Source: JAAURS01 sp044923475 (GTDB taxonomy: Bacteria; Cyanobacteriota; Cyanobacteriia; Thermosynechococcales; Thermosynechococcaceae). From it: a DNA stretch of 64,000 nucleotides. Within the stretch, counting starts at the first letter, position 1, and every line of letters starts with the position of its first letter. Positions 8,698 through 17,279 of this stretch are shown piece by piece. The translations under genes were made by a program, and so were the position numbers. The stretch spans positions 2,976,001-3,040,000 of the forward strand of contig NZ_CP137338.1 in the NCBI RefSeq assembly GCF_044923475.1. The letters are read 5' to 3'. The notes under the pieces were generated by a model, which ran no database searches, was not told the origin of the DNA, and worked only from the letters and a program-made list of their open reading frames with translations.

Positions 8698-10422
8698 ATG
8701 CAACATCGGCAAAAAACGATCGCCCTAGCCTGGGTTTTCCTGTCTACAGGCATTGGCCCTCAGGTGGCTTGGGGTATTTCCGGGCAAACGATTCGCAGCG
8801 ATCGCGGCATGGTGACCTCAGCCTATCCCCTGGCCAGCGATGTCGGGTTGTCGATTCTCAGGAAAGGTGGAAATGCGGTAGACGCAGCCGTTGCCACGAC
8901 CTTGGCCGTTTCTGTCGTAGAACCCTTCTCTGCGGGCATCGGTGGCGGTGGCTTTTTACTGCTCCGGCAAGCTGCAACAGGCGACCTTAAAGCGCTCGAC
9001 TTTCGCGAGAAAGCACCCCTCAAAGCCACCGCGACGATGTATCTAGACGCTCAGGGCAAGGTGCGGCCCAATGCCAGCACCGATGGATTTCTATCCGTTG
9101 GGGTTCCGGGCACGATCGCCGGACTGAGCGAAGTGCAGCAGCGTTACGGTCGCTTACCTTGGTCAACAGTCGTAGCGCCTGCTGTTGGGTTGGCAGAACG
9201 GGGGTTTATCGTCAGCAATCGCCTCGCTCAAGCCACCCGAGACCGTCTCCCGATGCTCGATCGCAACCCCGCAGCGCGAACTATTTTTACCCGTAACGGC
9301 CAGCCCTTTAACCCTGGCGATCGTCTCACTCAAAAAGATTTAGGGCGCACGCTAAGGATTATTGCCAAAAACCCGCAGGATTTTTATACCGGAGAGATCG
9401 CCAGTGCCATTACCCGCGATATGCAGCGCAATGGTGGATTAGTAACCCTAGAAGACCTAAAAACTTACAAACCCACTTGGCGATCGCCGGTCTGCGGCTC
9501 CTTCAAACAAATGCAAGTGTGCTCCATGCCGCCGCCCTCCTCTGGGGGAGTGCACCTGATTCAGCTTTTAAATCTCTGGAGCGGTTCTAAGTTGGAGTCT
9601 CAGCCCCGGCACAGCCCCGACGCGCTCCACTTTATGGCAGAGTCCATGAAAATTGCCTACGCCGATCGCGCGATCCACCTGGGCGATCCGGGTTTTGTGC
9701 GAGTGCCCGTGGCCGCCTTGATCGACCCCGCCTATGCAGCCCAACGCAGCCGCGAAATTTCTATGGGTCGGGCGCGGGCCGCGGCTGAGGTCAAAGCCAG
9801 CTCGCCAGAATTCCTGCGGAGATTTTCGAAAAAAACTGAATCGACCGAAACCAGCCACTTATCCGTGGTGGACCCAGATCGAAATGCCGTCAGCCTCACG
9901 TTTACGGTGAACTTGAACTTCGGTGCTGGCGTCGTTGCGGCTGGCACTGGTATTTTGCTCAACAATGAGATGGACGATTTTGCCATTGCCCCTAATACGC
10001 CCAATGCCTTTGGATTAGTCGGCCAGCAAGCCAACGCGATCGCCCCTGGCAAAATTCCGCTCTCTAGCATGACGCCAACCATCGTGACGGAGGGCGGGCA
10101 GTTCAAGCTCGCAGTCGGTTCGCCGGGGGGCAGCACGATTATCACGACGGTGTTTCAGATCTTGCTCAACAGCTTGGTCTACAAAATGGATGCAGGACAG
10201 GCTGTCTCTGCACCCCGCATCCACAATCAATGGCTCCCCGATCGGCTTCGGGTCGAAAAAGATGGGTTCGATCCGAGTGTTCTAAAAGCGCTTCAGGCAA
10301 AGGGGCAGGTTGTAGAGGAGCGATCGCCTTGGGGGAATGCAAATTTAATTCTCGTCAAACCAGATAACACCCTCGAAGGCGCTGCCGATCCTCGCGGCGA
10401 GGGGAGTGCCGTCGGATATTGA
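8698..10422 (+). CDS. ggt: Gamma-glutamyltransferase
   Basis: A 574-residue secreted or periplasmic enzyme that cleaves the gamma-glutamyl bond of glutathione and transfers or hydrolyses the glutamyl group. A signal peptide covers about residues 1-26. The proenzyme cleaves itself before the catalytic threonine, here T385 in ETSHLSVVD, to give large and small subunits. Other family blocks are present: GMVTSAYPLAS, GGNAVDAAVAT, GGGGFLLL, the region SMTPTIVTEGG, and GSPGGSTIITTVFQ in the small subunit. Length is normal. It stands alone between the nitrate-reductase-associated gene on the opposite strand and an AT-rich accessory patch. Confidence 0.96.
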   Translation: MQHRQKTIALAWVFLSTGIGPQVAWGISGQTIRSDRGMVTSAYPLASDVGLSILRKGGNAVDAAVATTLAVSVVEPFSAGIGGGGFLLLRQAATGDLKALDFREKAPLKATATMYLDAQGKVRPNASTDGFLSVGVPGTIAGLSEVQQRYGRLPWSTVVAPAVGLAERGFIVSNRLAQATRDRLPMLDRNPAARTIFTRNGQPFNPGDRLTQKDLGRTLRIIAKNPQDFYTGEIASAITRDMQRNGGLVTLEDLKTYKPTWRSPVCGSFKQMQVCSMPPPSSGGVHLIQLLNLWSGSKLESQPRHSPDALHFMAESMKIAYADRAIHLGDPGFVRVPVAALIDPAYAAQRSREISMGRARAAAEVKASSPEFLRRFSKKTESTETSHLSVVDPDRNAVSLTFTVNLNFGAGVVAAGTGILLNNEMDDFAIAPNTPNAFGLVGQQANAIAPGKIPLSSMTPTIVTEGGQFKLAVGSPGGSTIITTVFQILLNSLVYKMDAGQAVSAPRIHNQWLPDRLRVEKDGFDPSVLKALQAKGQVVEERSPWGNANLILVKPDNTLEGAADPRGEGSAVGY

Positions 10423-10585
10423 GACAGCTTAACCATAAAATGGGGCGGCAGACTTTGTGATTGAGGTCTTGGATCTGGATATATTCACTTGTTGGAAGAA
10501 TTCAGTAGCTAACTGACTGAAGCGATCGATTGTGGATAACTTTAGGGCACCTTATAACTAGATAAAAAAATTTTGCAAAGATAAT

Positions 10586-11314
10586 ATGGCACATTCAATA
10601 GATGTCAAGGTTCTCGCTGGTGATTTACTACAGGGAAAACAGAGAATATTATTGAATTCAATCAAAAGTGCTGAATTACAAACTGAAGATAAGCTTAAGA
10701 AGTTAGCTGGCAGCGCTGGCTGGAGTTTCGCGGGCGCACTCGTAGGTGGATTGCTGACAGGTGGCATTGGATTAGCTGTAGGTGGCTTGGCTGGAATTTT
10801 ATCAGGCGGAAACAAGACTGAAGTCTGTTTTTCATGTGAATTAGAGGATGGACAAAGGTTTCTTGCTATAACGAGCAAGAAGACTTGGCAAAGCATCTTA
10901 GCAGCTAAATTTGTAAAAGATCAGGTACAAATATCGATCCAATCTCAACAAATAAGCGACCCTCAAGTTAAAGATCAAGTTGAAAGTCGAGTTAATGAAC
11001 TGGAATTACCTATAGAAAATAAAGTTGTAAATAAAGTAGGAAGTGATCAATCTCAAAATATTAAAAAAATTGAATGGCCAAGAAACATGAGACCTATACA
11101 TAAGTTCATGATCGGATTGTCGGGGCTTTGTATTATAGCTTTTTTTGTGTTTCCAAAAGAAAGTTATTCAACTAAGCCTTTGGTAGATGAAAAGCAGACG
11201 TTTGAAGAACTATATGTACAATACTATATTACCTGTACAAATCTACAAAGAAAAGATCTTGATCAATGCATATCTGAAAGACTTAATAATCATACTTGGG
11301 AAGAACGACGTTAA
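10586..11314 (+). CDS. Hypothetical protein with glycine-zipper segment and C-terminal helix
   Basis: A 242-residue protein I do not recognise. Residues about 42-75 form a glycine-rich hydrophobic stretch (GALVGGLLTGGIGLAVGGLA) like the glycine-zipper regions of membrane-inserting proteins. A beta-rich segment follows (TEVCFSCELEDGQRFLAITS), then a charged linker and one membrane helix near residues 173-190 (FMIGLSGLCIIAFFVF). The base composition is clearly more AT-rich than the flanking ggt, as in the next gene. This supports a shared accessory origin for 10.5-11.9 kb. Confidence 0.7.
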   Translation: MAHSIDVKVLAGDLLQGKQRILLNSIKSAELQTEDKLKKLAGSAGWSFAGALVGGLLTGGIGLAVGGLAGILSGGNKTEVCFSCELEDGQRFLAITSKKTWQSILAAKFVKDQVQISIQSQQISDPQVKDQVESRVNELELPIENKVVNKVGSDQSQNIKKIEWPRNMRPIHKFMIGLSGLCIIAFFVFPKESYSTKPLVDEKQTFEELYVQYYITCTNLQRKDLDQCISERLNNHTWEERR

Positions 11315-11394
11315 AATAAAACGGTTTTTCTGATTTTCCCCTATGTAAATTTTCCTATTAAACAGAATTATTTATTAAGAATTCAATTGAATGT

Positions 11395-11853
11395 ATGTTT
11401 TTAGTTAAAGATTCTAGTGAATTTCGTGAAGAACGAATCAAACAACTTCAAAATGAAGATCCAGCATTAGCATCTCTACTTGCAGTCGTTCATTTTGAAT
11501 GGACAGTTCGACGTGCGATCATTGCTTTGGGAAAATCCTCAAACGTGGAAGTTAGAGAAAAACTGAACCGATGTCATGGATGTGATAGATATAAGGATCT
11601 TTGGAAAGAGGAAGTATTTCCAAAGATAAATCGAAGGTTGCCTGGAGACGTAGTGAAAGATTGGAATGGTGTTGTCCGAGCATTCCGACTACGCCATCGA
11701 CTTGTACATGGTGTAAGTTCTTGTGGTGCTGATTACGCTAAAGAGCGGGTTCATTGGGCACTTAATGGGGCAACCAATATTCGTAATGAATGTGCTAATT
11801 ACAGAATAGATTTAGACTCTCGCCTTCCTGTTAGAAAACGTGCTAGATTATAA
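11395..11853 (+). CDS. HEPN-like protein
   Basis: A 152-residue, mostly helical protein. The segment RAFRLRHRLVHG contains R100-x4-H105, followed by Gly, with polar residue H101 after the Arg. This matches the R-x4-6-H active site of HEPN ribonucleases (seen in the RiboL-PSP and MAE_28990 types). A CHGCDRYKDLWKEE stretch near residue 60 is unusual. HEPN proteins serve in toxin-antitoxin, abortive-infection and RNA-processing systems. No MNT-type nucleotidyltransferase partner is adjacent; the neighbours are the glycine-zipper protein (80 bp upstream) and a VapBC-like pair (56 bp downstream). The HEPN assignment rests on the motif and size. Confidence 0.6.
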   Translation: MFLVKDSSEFREERIKQLQNEDPALASLLAVVHFEWTVRRAIIALGKSSNVEVREKLNRCHGCDRYKDLWKEEVFPKINRRLPGDVVKDWNGVVRAFRLRHRLVHGVSSCGADYAKERVHWALNGATNIRNECANYRIDLDSRLPVRKRARL

Positions 11854-11909
11854 GTACTATCTTCATGTTAACCTAACTTTATAAAAAGGGGTTTAGTAGA
11901 GATAAAGCA

Positions 11910-12188
11910 ATGAGTCAAGTAATCACCCTAGAATTATCAGACGAAGTCTGTGCCGCCCTAAAACAAAAAGCTGAAAGTGCTGGCATCTCTTTATTGGAGT
12001 TGATTAAAATCACCCTTGATCAGCAAAGTGGTCCATCAAGCTACCAAAAGACTGACATCGAGAATGAAAACGCACGTCAGCGTTTCCGCCGTCATGCTGG
12101 AGCTATTGATTTAGGCTATCCAACCGGAGCGGACAATAACAGCATAGATGCTGATTTGGTTAGGGCATACAGCGGAGATGTAGGCTAG
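11910..12188 (+). CDS. VapB-type antitoxin
   Basis: A 92-residue protein starting MSQVITLELSDEVCAALKQK. The opening strand plus two helices (LELSDEVCAALKQKAESAGI, SLLELIKITL) is a ribbon-helix-helix DNA-binding module. The polar tail (about residues 45-92) would wrap the toxin. Its stop codon directly abuts the GTG of the PIN-domain gene, which implies translational coupling. In the family, antitoxin and toxin together repress their own promoter. Confidence 0.75.
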   Translation: MSQVITLELSDEVCAALKQKAESAGISLLELIKITLDQQSGPSSYQKTDIENENARQRFRRHAGAIDLGYPTGADNNSIDADLVRAYSGDVG

Positions 12189-12587
12189 GTGCTACTGCTT
12201 GATACATCAGGCTTACTGTGTTACGTCCATAAAAGCGAACGACAGCATTGGCAAGCAGTACAATTTTTGAATGCATCCAGTCAAAATTTAACGCACAGCT
12301 ACGTTTTATCTGAATTTGTTGCCTTGGCTCTGGTTCGACGTTTTTCAAGGCTTGCAACGCTGACGTTTGTATCTGACCTCCTTGAGAACCCTGATATTGC
12401 AGTTGTCTGGGTTGATAAAGCCTTACACTGCAAAGCCGTTAACTTTTTAATAAAGCGACCAGATAAAAATTATTCTTTATGCGACGCGGTTAGCTTCGTG
12501 TTGATGCACCAACACGGCATACGTGAAGCCCTGACAACAGACCACCATTTTGAGCAAGAGGGTTTTCAGCGCTTACTTTTACCTTAA
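12189..12587 (+). CDS. PIN-domain toxin (VapC-like)
   Basis: A 132-residue PIN-domain ribonuclease candidate with a GTG start immediately after the antitoxin stop. The four acidic residues that bind the metal are visible: D5 (LLLDTSGL), E42 (LSEFVALAL), D99 (LCDAVSFVL) and D118 (TTDHHF followed by EQEGF). Length is typical for VapC. PIN toxins cleave tRNA or rRNA when the antitoxin is degraded. The pair lies at the end of the AT-rich patch beside the HEPN-like gene. Confidence 0.85.
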   Translation: MLLLDTSGLLCYVHKSERQHWQAVQFLNASSQNLTHSYVLSEFVALALVRRFSRLATLTFVSDLLENPDIAVVWVDKALHCKAVNFLIKRPDKNYSLCDAVSFVLMHQHGIREALTTDHHFEQEGFQRLLLP

Positions 12588-12611
12588 GTCCAACAAACAC
12601 AATAGCAGCGT

Positions 12612-13280
12612 TCACTCTCGCAGAGTATAGCCAACGCCGCGAATGGTATGGATCAGGCGTTTTTCGTTATTCTCTTCAAGCTTCAAACGCAGGTAACGGA
12701 TGTAGACTTCAATAATATTGGAGTCCCCCATGAAGTCGTACCCCCATACCTTCTCTAAAATCCGATCCCGCGTCAGAACTTGCCGAGGATGATCGAGCAG
12801 ATACTCCAGTAGGTCGAATTCCTTGGCCGTTAATTCAATCGAGCGCTGACCGCGAAAGACTTCGCGAGTATTGCGATTGAGGCTTAAGTCTTCAAACTGA
12901 AGCAGGTTGGAATTGGGTTCGTTGGTGCGGCGCAGGTGGGCGCGGATTCTCGCCAATAGTTCTTCGATGCTAAAGGGCTTCACCACATAATCGTCTGCTC
13001 CGGCATCCAGTCCGGCAACGCGATCGCTGACTTCATCCTTGGCCGTCAGCAAAATGACGGGTATTTTGCTCCCTGTCGCTCGCAGGCGACGGCACAACTC
13101 CAGCCCCGATAATCCGGGCAGCATCCAGTCCAGGATAGCTAAATCTGGCATGGACTCCCGCGCGAGCGTCAATCCCGCGATCCCGTCATGGGCGACGCTA
13201 ATGCGATACCCTTCGGCCACTAGCTCTAATTCGATAAATCGAGCCAGCGGCACTTCATCTTCTACTAAAAGAATGTGCAT
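12612..13280 (-). CDS. OmpR/PhoB-family response regulator
   Basis: A 222-residue two-component regulator. The receiver domain (1-120) has acidic pocket E8/D9, phosphoacceptor D51 in LAILDWMLPG, T79 and K101 in VVKPF. The winged-helix effector domain (about 128-220) has ELTAKEFDLLEYLLDHPRQV and VDVYIRYLRLKLE-like wording (IIEVYIRYLRLKLEENNEK), ending HTIRGVGYTLRE. The ATG at 13280, preceded by GGAG, is preferred to an upstream in-frame start. No histidine kinase is next to it, so it is an orphan here. It resembles the NblR/ManR-like group of cyanobacterial regulators, but I cannot assign a name. Confidence 0.92.
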   Translation of the reverse strand: MHILLVEDEVPLARFIELELVAEGYRISVAHDGIAGLTLARESMPDLAILDWMLPGLSGLELCRRLRATGSKIPVILLTAKDEVSDRVAGLDAGADDYVVKPFSIEELLARIRAHLRRTNEPNSNLLQFEDLSLNRNTREVFRGQRSIELTAKEFDLLEYLLDHPRQVLTRDRILEKVWGYDFMGDSNIIEVYIRYLRLKLEENNEKRLIHTIRGVGYTLRE

Positions 13281-13460
13281 CGCACTCCGTTCCGTTCGAG
13301 CATTAAAGGCAAACGATCGACCAGTCATAAGTTATACATACCACCAAGCCCAAGCAATTAAAACTGCTTGGAGCGGTAGCCTCGCCCAGTAAAACGTAGG
13401 CAAATTTGGCCCTCCAACCGAATTCGATCGACCGCCATATTAACATTCGCCTGAGATTCC

Positions 13461-14192
13461 TCATTTGGCAGCAGGGGTAGGGCAGGTTTTATACTGCGGC
13501 GACGTGTTGTCGAAATTGCATTGGTAAACGTGACTTTTTTGCCAGCTCAGCGGAATTTCCAGAAGCGATCGCGACCCAGTAAAGCCCTGCCCCACAAATA
13601 ACACCAACGCCGCGCAATTCAGCACGATATGGACCGTACGCCAGCGATTGGAGCGGTCTTGATAGATTTCTCGCAAAATTGCTAGCGCGAAGATCATCAG
13701 CATGCAAGCCGCAATGCCGTGGTAATAATGAGAGATATACCAGTGTTTGTCGTCGCGATAAACCCCTTCCTGAGCGCCGAGGATGACCAGACCCATACCC
13801 GTTAGCGTTGCAAAAACGGCGCGCCACAATCGTGCTTGGGCTTTATAGAGCAATACAAATGCTGCAATCGTAGCGACAAAAAATGCAGAAATAAGGCTTA
13901 CCTTCGCAGGATCTTTTTGCCAAAGCTGTCCTTCAATAATCGGTCCGTAAATATCGTTTGCTAGGGCAAGGAGGACGATCCCGATAACGGCACCTGTCAA
14001 CCAGCGCCCCAGCGCGACGTGCTCGGAACCGACGCTGGGCGGAAGCTTGCTTTTACTGCCTTGAGCTGTCTCTAGGCGTCGCTGCCGGGTTTGCCACGCC
14101 ATTTTAACGACCATACCGATCAATGGAAATACAACAGCAGCGGCGATCGCTGGATGCAACAACAAAATATAATCTTTTAGATTGAGAGCCAT
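13461..14192 (-). CDS. DUF4079 membrane protein
   Basis: A 243-residue integral membrane protein. Early helices begin LLLHPAIAAAVVFPLIGMVV. Several later helices carry spaced histidines (HWYISHYYHGIAACMLM, then TVHIVLNCAALVLFVGQGF), a cytochrome b561/ferric-reductase-like pattern used for haem binding. DUF4079 proteins occur widely in cyanobacteria and their function is not settled. The C-terminal tail has two cysteines (YQCNFDN, KTCPTP). It lies downstream of the rbcR-type gene on the same strand. Confidence 0.8.
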   Translation of the reverse strand: MALNLKDYILLLHPAIAAAVVFPLIGMVVKMAWQTRQRRLETAQGSKSKLPPSVGSEHVALGRWLTGAVIGIVLLALANDIYGPIIEGQLWQKDPAKVSLISAFFVATIAAFVLLYKAQARLWRAVFATLTGMGLVILGAQEGVYRDDKHWYISHYYHGIAACMLMIFALAILREIYQDRSNRWRTVHIVLNCAALVLFVGQGFTGSRSLLEIPLSWQKSHVYQCNFDNTSPQYKTCPTPAAK

Positions 14193-14417
14193 ACAACCTT
14201 TTAGAATGAGGACGTTTCTTGGTTAAACGCTACATTAATCTCAGCGCAGGCAAAAGATCCGTATGCGTTCGAGAGATGGAACATCACCAATAATATTTTT
14301 ATCTGAACCCAAATACGTCGAAGAACAGTTTTTGGATTTCTCACGCAAAGCGCAGCTCCGAACGACCTTGGATGCGATCGCCTTCGCACGGTATCTAAAC
14401 TCCACACGATATTTGAA

Positions 14418-15419
14418 TTATAGAGGACTGACTTCTGCAGGGGTTAGGTCGCTGATGCCTTCTTCTGAAAGCGAACTGAGAAAGTCGATATTGGCCGTAA
14501 GCGTAGAAAGCTGGGGCAAAATTTTAGCGATAAAAATCTCGGAAGCCTTAGAACGGTAACGATTGGGATTCAAGATCAAAGAAAGCGTTCGCTTGATGAC
14601 CACATTCTCGATATTGACGCGCTTCAGGGCACCCAACTTCAGTTCTTTTTCGATCGCCGATACGGAGATAAAGGCAGCGCCCAACCCTGACTGAACCGCA
14701 TTTTTAATGGCTTCAATAGAATTCAATTCCATTTCTACCTTCAGCAAGCGCGGGTCGATATTGCCGCGCACCAAAATCTGGTCGATCACTTTACGGATCG
14801 TGGATTGGGCGTCTAAGGTAATGAACCCCAGGCGATATAAATCTTCGCGCTGAACGGTATCTTTTTGGGCAAGGGGATGAAAGATCGGTAAAACCAAGGC
14901 CAGTTCATCTTCAGCGTAGGGCGCAATTTCTAGAGAAGACTGCAGTTCGAGGGGGACTTCGCCACCGATAATGGCAAGGTCTACTTGTCCGTTAACGACG
15001 CTCCAGCAGGTGCGCCGGGTGGAGTGGACGTGGAGCTGAACGGCCACTTCTGGGTAGACATGCCGAAACACTCCGATGAGTTTGGGCATGAGGTAGGTGC
15101 CTGTGGTTTGGCTGGCTCCAATAATGAGCGTTCCGCCTTGGAGATTCTGCAAATCTTCAATGGCCCGACAGGTTTCTTGGCACAGTGCCAAAATGCGATC
15201 GCCATATTCCAGCAATAAATGCCCTGCTTCGGTCAGCTGAGCGCGGCGTCCGCCCCGATCGAAGAGGGGTACGTCCAACTGCCGCTCTAGATTCTGAACC
15301 TGGAGGCTGACGGCAGGCTGAGAGACGTACAGGCTATCTGCGGCGCGCTTGAAACTCCCTTCTGCAGCGATCGCCTTCAAAATTCTGAGCTGGTCTAGCG
15401 TAAAGGGAAGGTCAGACAT
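14418..15419 (-). CDS. rbcR: LysR-type regulator of the RbcR/Ycf30 group
   Basis: A 333-residue LysR protein. The HTH covers residues about 5-65 (FTLDQLRILKAIAAEGSFKR, AADSLYVSQPAVSLQVQNLE), and the effector domain runs from about 90 to 300. The N-terminal wording and the blocks GGTLIIGASQTTGTYLMPKL, QVDLAIIGGEVP and QSGLGAAFISVSAIEKEL are characteristic of RbcR/Ycf30. That protein activates Rubisco or carbon-fixation genes in chloroplasts and cyanobacteria, and relatives include CmpR and NdhR. Which of the three paralogues it is cannot be proved here; RbcR is the best match from memory. The ATG at 15419 is chosen over an upstream frame. Confidence 0.8.
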   Translation of the reverse strand: MSDLPFTLDQLRILKAIAAEGSFKRAADSLYVSQPAVSLQVQNLERQLDVPLFDRGGRRAQLTEAGHLLLEYGDRILALCQETCRAIEDLQNLQGGTLIIGASQTTGTYLMPKLIGVFRHVYPEVAVQLHVHSTRRTCWSVVNGQVDLAIIGGEVPLELQSSLEIAPYAEDELALVLPIFHPLAQKDTVQREDLYRLGFITLDAQSTIRKVIDQILVRGNIDPRLLKVEMELNSIEAIKNAVQSGLGAAFISVSAIEKELKLGALKRVNIENVVIKRTLSLILNPNRYRSKASEIFIAKILPQLSTLTANIDFLSSLSEEGISDLTPAEVSPL

Positions 15420-15731
15420 AGTGAATAGACCTGACAAAGGATAGAGAAATGGGGTTCAAACATCCTGAAACAGCTCCAGGGTGGGACGCATTGACAGTCT
15501 ACCGCGAACGATGCTATCCCTCGCAAAACGACGCAAAGAAACACCCTAAAATCCGCTTGGATGGCTAGACTCACGGTACTGTAGGCCGTCCGCTTGCGGC
15601 AATTTGTAATATTCCTTCACTATTGGCATTATCCGAGCCGCTGCCCGAGGATAGAGCGCGTTAAACTGGGACAGGACAGGGCACCAGAGCAACTCTCCCG
15701 TGCGGATGCATTTAGAGAAAATATCGGAATA

Positions 15732-16349
15732 ATGAATTTCTACTCTAGATATTTGTTTCCAAGGCTTATGGATGCCTCGATGTCTGGAGAAGCGCTTGCA
15801 GCTTATCGGCGATCGCTGCTGGCAAATACCTGCGGCAATGTTTTAGAAATTGGATTTGGGACGGGATTGAATCTGCCGTTTTATCCAGAAACCGTTACGA
15901 AGCTGACGGCGGTCGATAATAATTCGGGCGCTCGGGCGATCGCCGCGAGGCGAATTCAAAGGACGCCGCATCGTTTTGAAATAGAATCGCAAACGCTGAG
16001 CGGCGAATCGCTACCCATGGCCGATGAAACCTTCGATTGCGCGGTGAGTACTTGGACGCTTTGCAGCATTAAAAATGCGAGCCAGGCGTTGCAGGAAATT
16101 CGTCGCGTTCTGAAGCCGGGCGGTCGGTTCTTTTTTGTGGAGCACGGGCTGAGCGACAATCCCAAGGTGCAGGTCTGGCAAAATCGGTTGAATCCCATTC
16201 AGCGCGTTGTGGGAGACGGCTGCAATTTCAATAGAGATATACGACAACTGGTAGAACGACAATTCAGTCAGGTAGACATCGAAACATTTCCCGAGCCGAG
16301 TTTGCCCGCCGTGGCAGGTTATTTCTACAAGGGAATTGCAGTTAAATAA
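15732..16349 (+). CDS. Class I SAM-dependent methyltransferase
   Basis: A 205-residue methyltransferase starting MNFYSRYLFPRLMDASMSGE. Motif I is VLEIGFGTGLNLPFY. The acidic strand-2 end is LTAVDNNSGA, and the later block is FDCAVSTWTLCSIKNASQAL with VLKPGGRFFFVEHGLSDN. This is the Methyltransf_11 arrangement seen in small cyanobacterial proteins of the UbiE-like group (LFPRLMD near the N-terminus). The substrate is unknown. An upstream TTG start at 15594 would add 46 residues of unlikely composition, so the ATG is used. Confidence 0.85.
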   Translation: MNFYSRYLFPRLMDASMSGEALAAYRRSLLANTCGNVLEIGFGTGLNLPFYPETVTKLTAVDNNSGARAIAARRIQRTPHRFEIESQTLSGESLPMADETFDCAVSTWTLCSIKNASQALQEIRRVLKPGGRFFFVEHGLSDNPKVQVWQNRLNPIQRVVGDGCNFNRDIRQLVERQFSQVDIETFPEPSLPAVAGYFYKGIAVK

Positions 16350-16439
16350 CCCGGAATGGCTTGCAGGCAATGCTGAGACTGAAGTCATCCGCGATCGCCT
16401 ATGAGCTAATTGATAACGCCTTCATAAGAGTGCCTGATT

Positions 16440-17084
16440 ATGTCCGATCGCAACTCAAAAAAGTTTATCGATCTCGCCAACGTGAAAATCGATCTGCCAC
16501 TTTTCAATGCCCTGTTGGCCCTAAAGCGAGAGATAAAAACGCTTTTGCCCGGAAAGGACTTCCGTTGGCTCGATGCTCTTGGAATCCGCCTTGAAGAGCC
16601 GACCGATTTAGAAAACGGCGGATATTATTGCACGCCGATCAATACCCTGAAATTCGCTTCAACGGGTATGGACGGCGAACACTTCAGTTTTCTAGTTTGC
16701 GATAATGCGATCGATTCTGAATCCCCAGTCATTCTAACCATGCCCTGTAACTATGGTGGCGCTACAAATGTGGTTATCGCTAAAAGCTTCCGCACATTCC
16801 TTTGCCTCGGACTCCGTTATGGATATTTCGCCCTTGGAGAATTGGCTTCCAATCCAGAAGAGGCAATGCAAGTGTACGCAAACGCGCAGTGGATACCGAC
16901 GGAAGAACGCCATTTCTTAATGTACGTTCCCAATGAGACACAGCAAACAATACTAGCTTTTATTGCTAACTCCCTAGACTTGCAGCCGTATACCTACACC
17001 GCAGACGAGTTTGCAGCTTTGCAAAATCGTTATGTGCCGCTTTTGTCCATGTCTGACGAGTACTACGAAGCCTGCGAAGATTAG
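16440..17084 (+). CDS. Hypothetical protein, possibly SUKH-like
   Basis: A 214-residue soluble protein I do not firmly recognise. It has the strand pattern DGEHFSFLVCDN...SPVILTMPCNYGG followed by AKSFRTFLCLGLRYGYFALG, which recalls SUKH/SMI1-type folds (a strand pair, then a helix with FL.LG..GYF). SUKH proteins are often immunity proteins against polymorphic toxins, but no toxin gene is adjacent. The C-terminus is acidic and tyrosine-rich (SDEYYEACED). Start ATG at 16440. Confidence 0.6.
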   Translation: MSDRNSKKFIDLANVKIDLPLFNALLALKREIKTLLPGKDFRWLDALGIRLEEPTDLENGGYYCTPINTLKFASTGMDGEHFSFLVCDNAIDSESPVILTMPCNYGGATNVVIAKSFRTFLCLGLRYGYFALGELASNPEEAMQVYANAQWIPTEERHFLMYVPNETQQTILAFIANSLDLQPYTYTADEFAALQNRYVPLLSMSDEYYEACED

Positions 17085-17110
17085 CCTCATGGGAGACGAG
17101 TTAGCGAAAA

Positions 17111-17243
17111 CTACCGCCGAGCAATCCGAATCACCTCGGTTAAGATACTATCCAACCCGCCATTGATATTGATGTGCTCGATCTTTTCCGCAATCCGCTC
17201 CAGAATTTCCAGCTCCTTCAGCCGCAGGGCGATCGGGTTATCC
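17111..17243 (-). pseudogene. Duplicated 3' end of the slipin gene
   Basis: 133 bases that align without gaps to the last 133 bases of the slipin gene (18257-18389), with 16 mismatches counted by eye (about 88% identity). The copy keeps the frame and stop codon, encoding a tail ending ILTEVIRIARR. Homology ends abruptly at 17243. It is a direct-repeat remnant lying on the far side of the PEP-CTERM-like gene. It has no start and is not a functional gene. Confidence 0.88.
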
Positions 17244-17279
17244 TAAAATCTGGAGATTTAAATTCAATAGCCTGAGTTT

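Noticed and set aside
14263..14559. 98-codon plus-strand frame
   Set aside because: Overlaps the rbcR C-terminus on the opposite strand; the rbcR frame has clear domain content.
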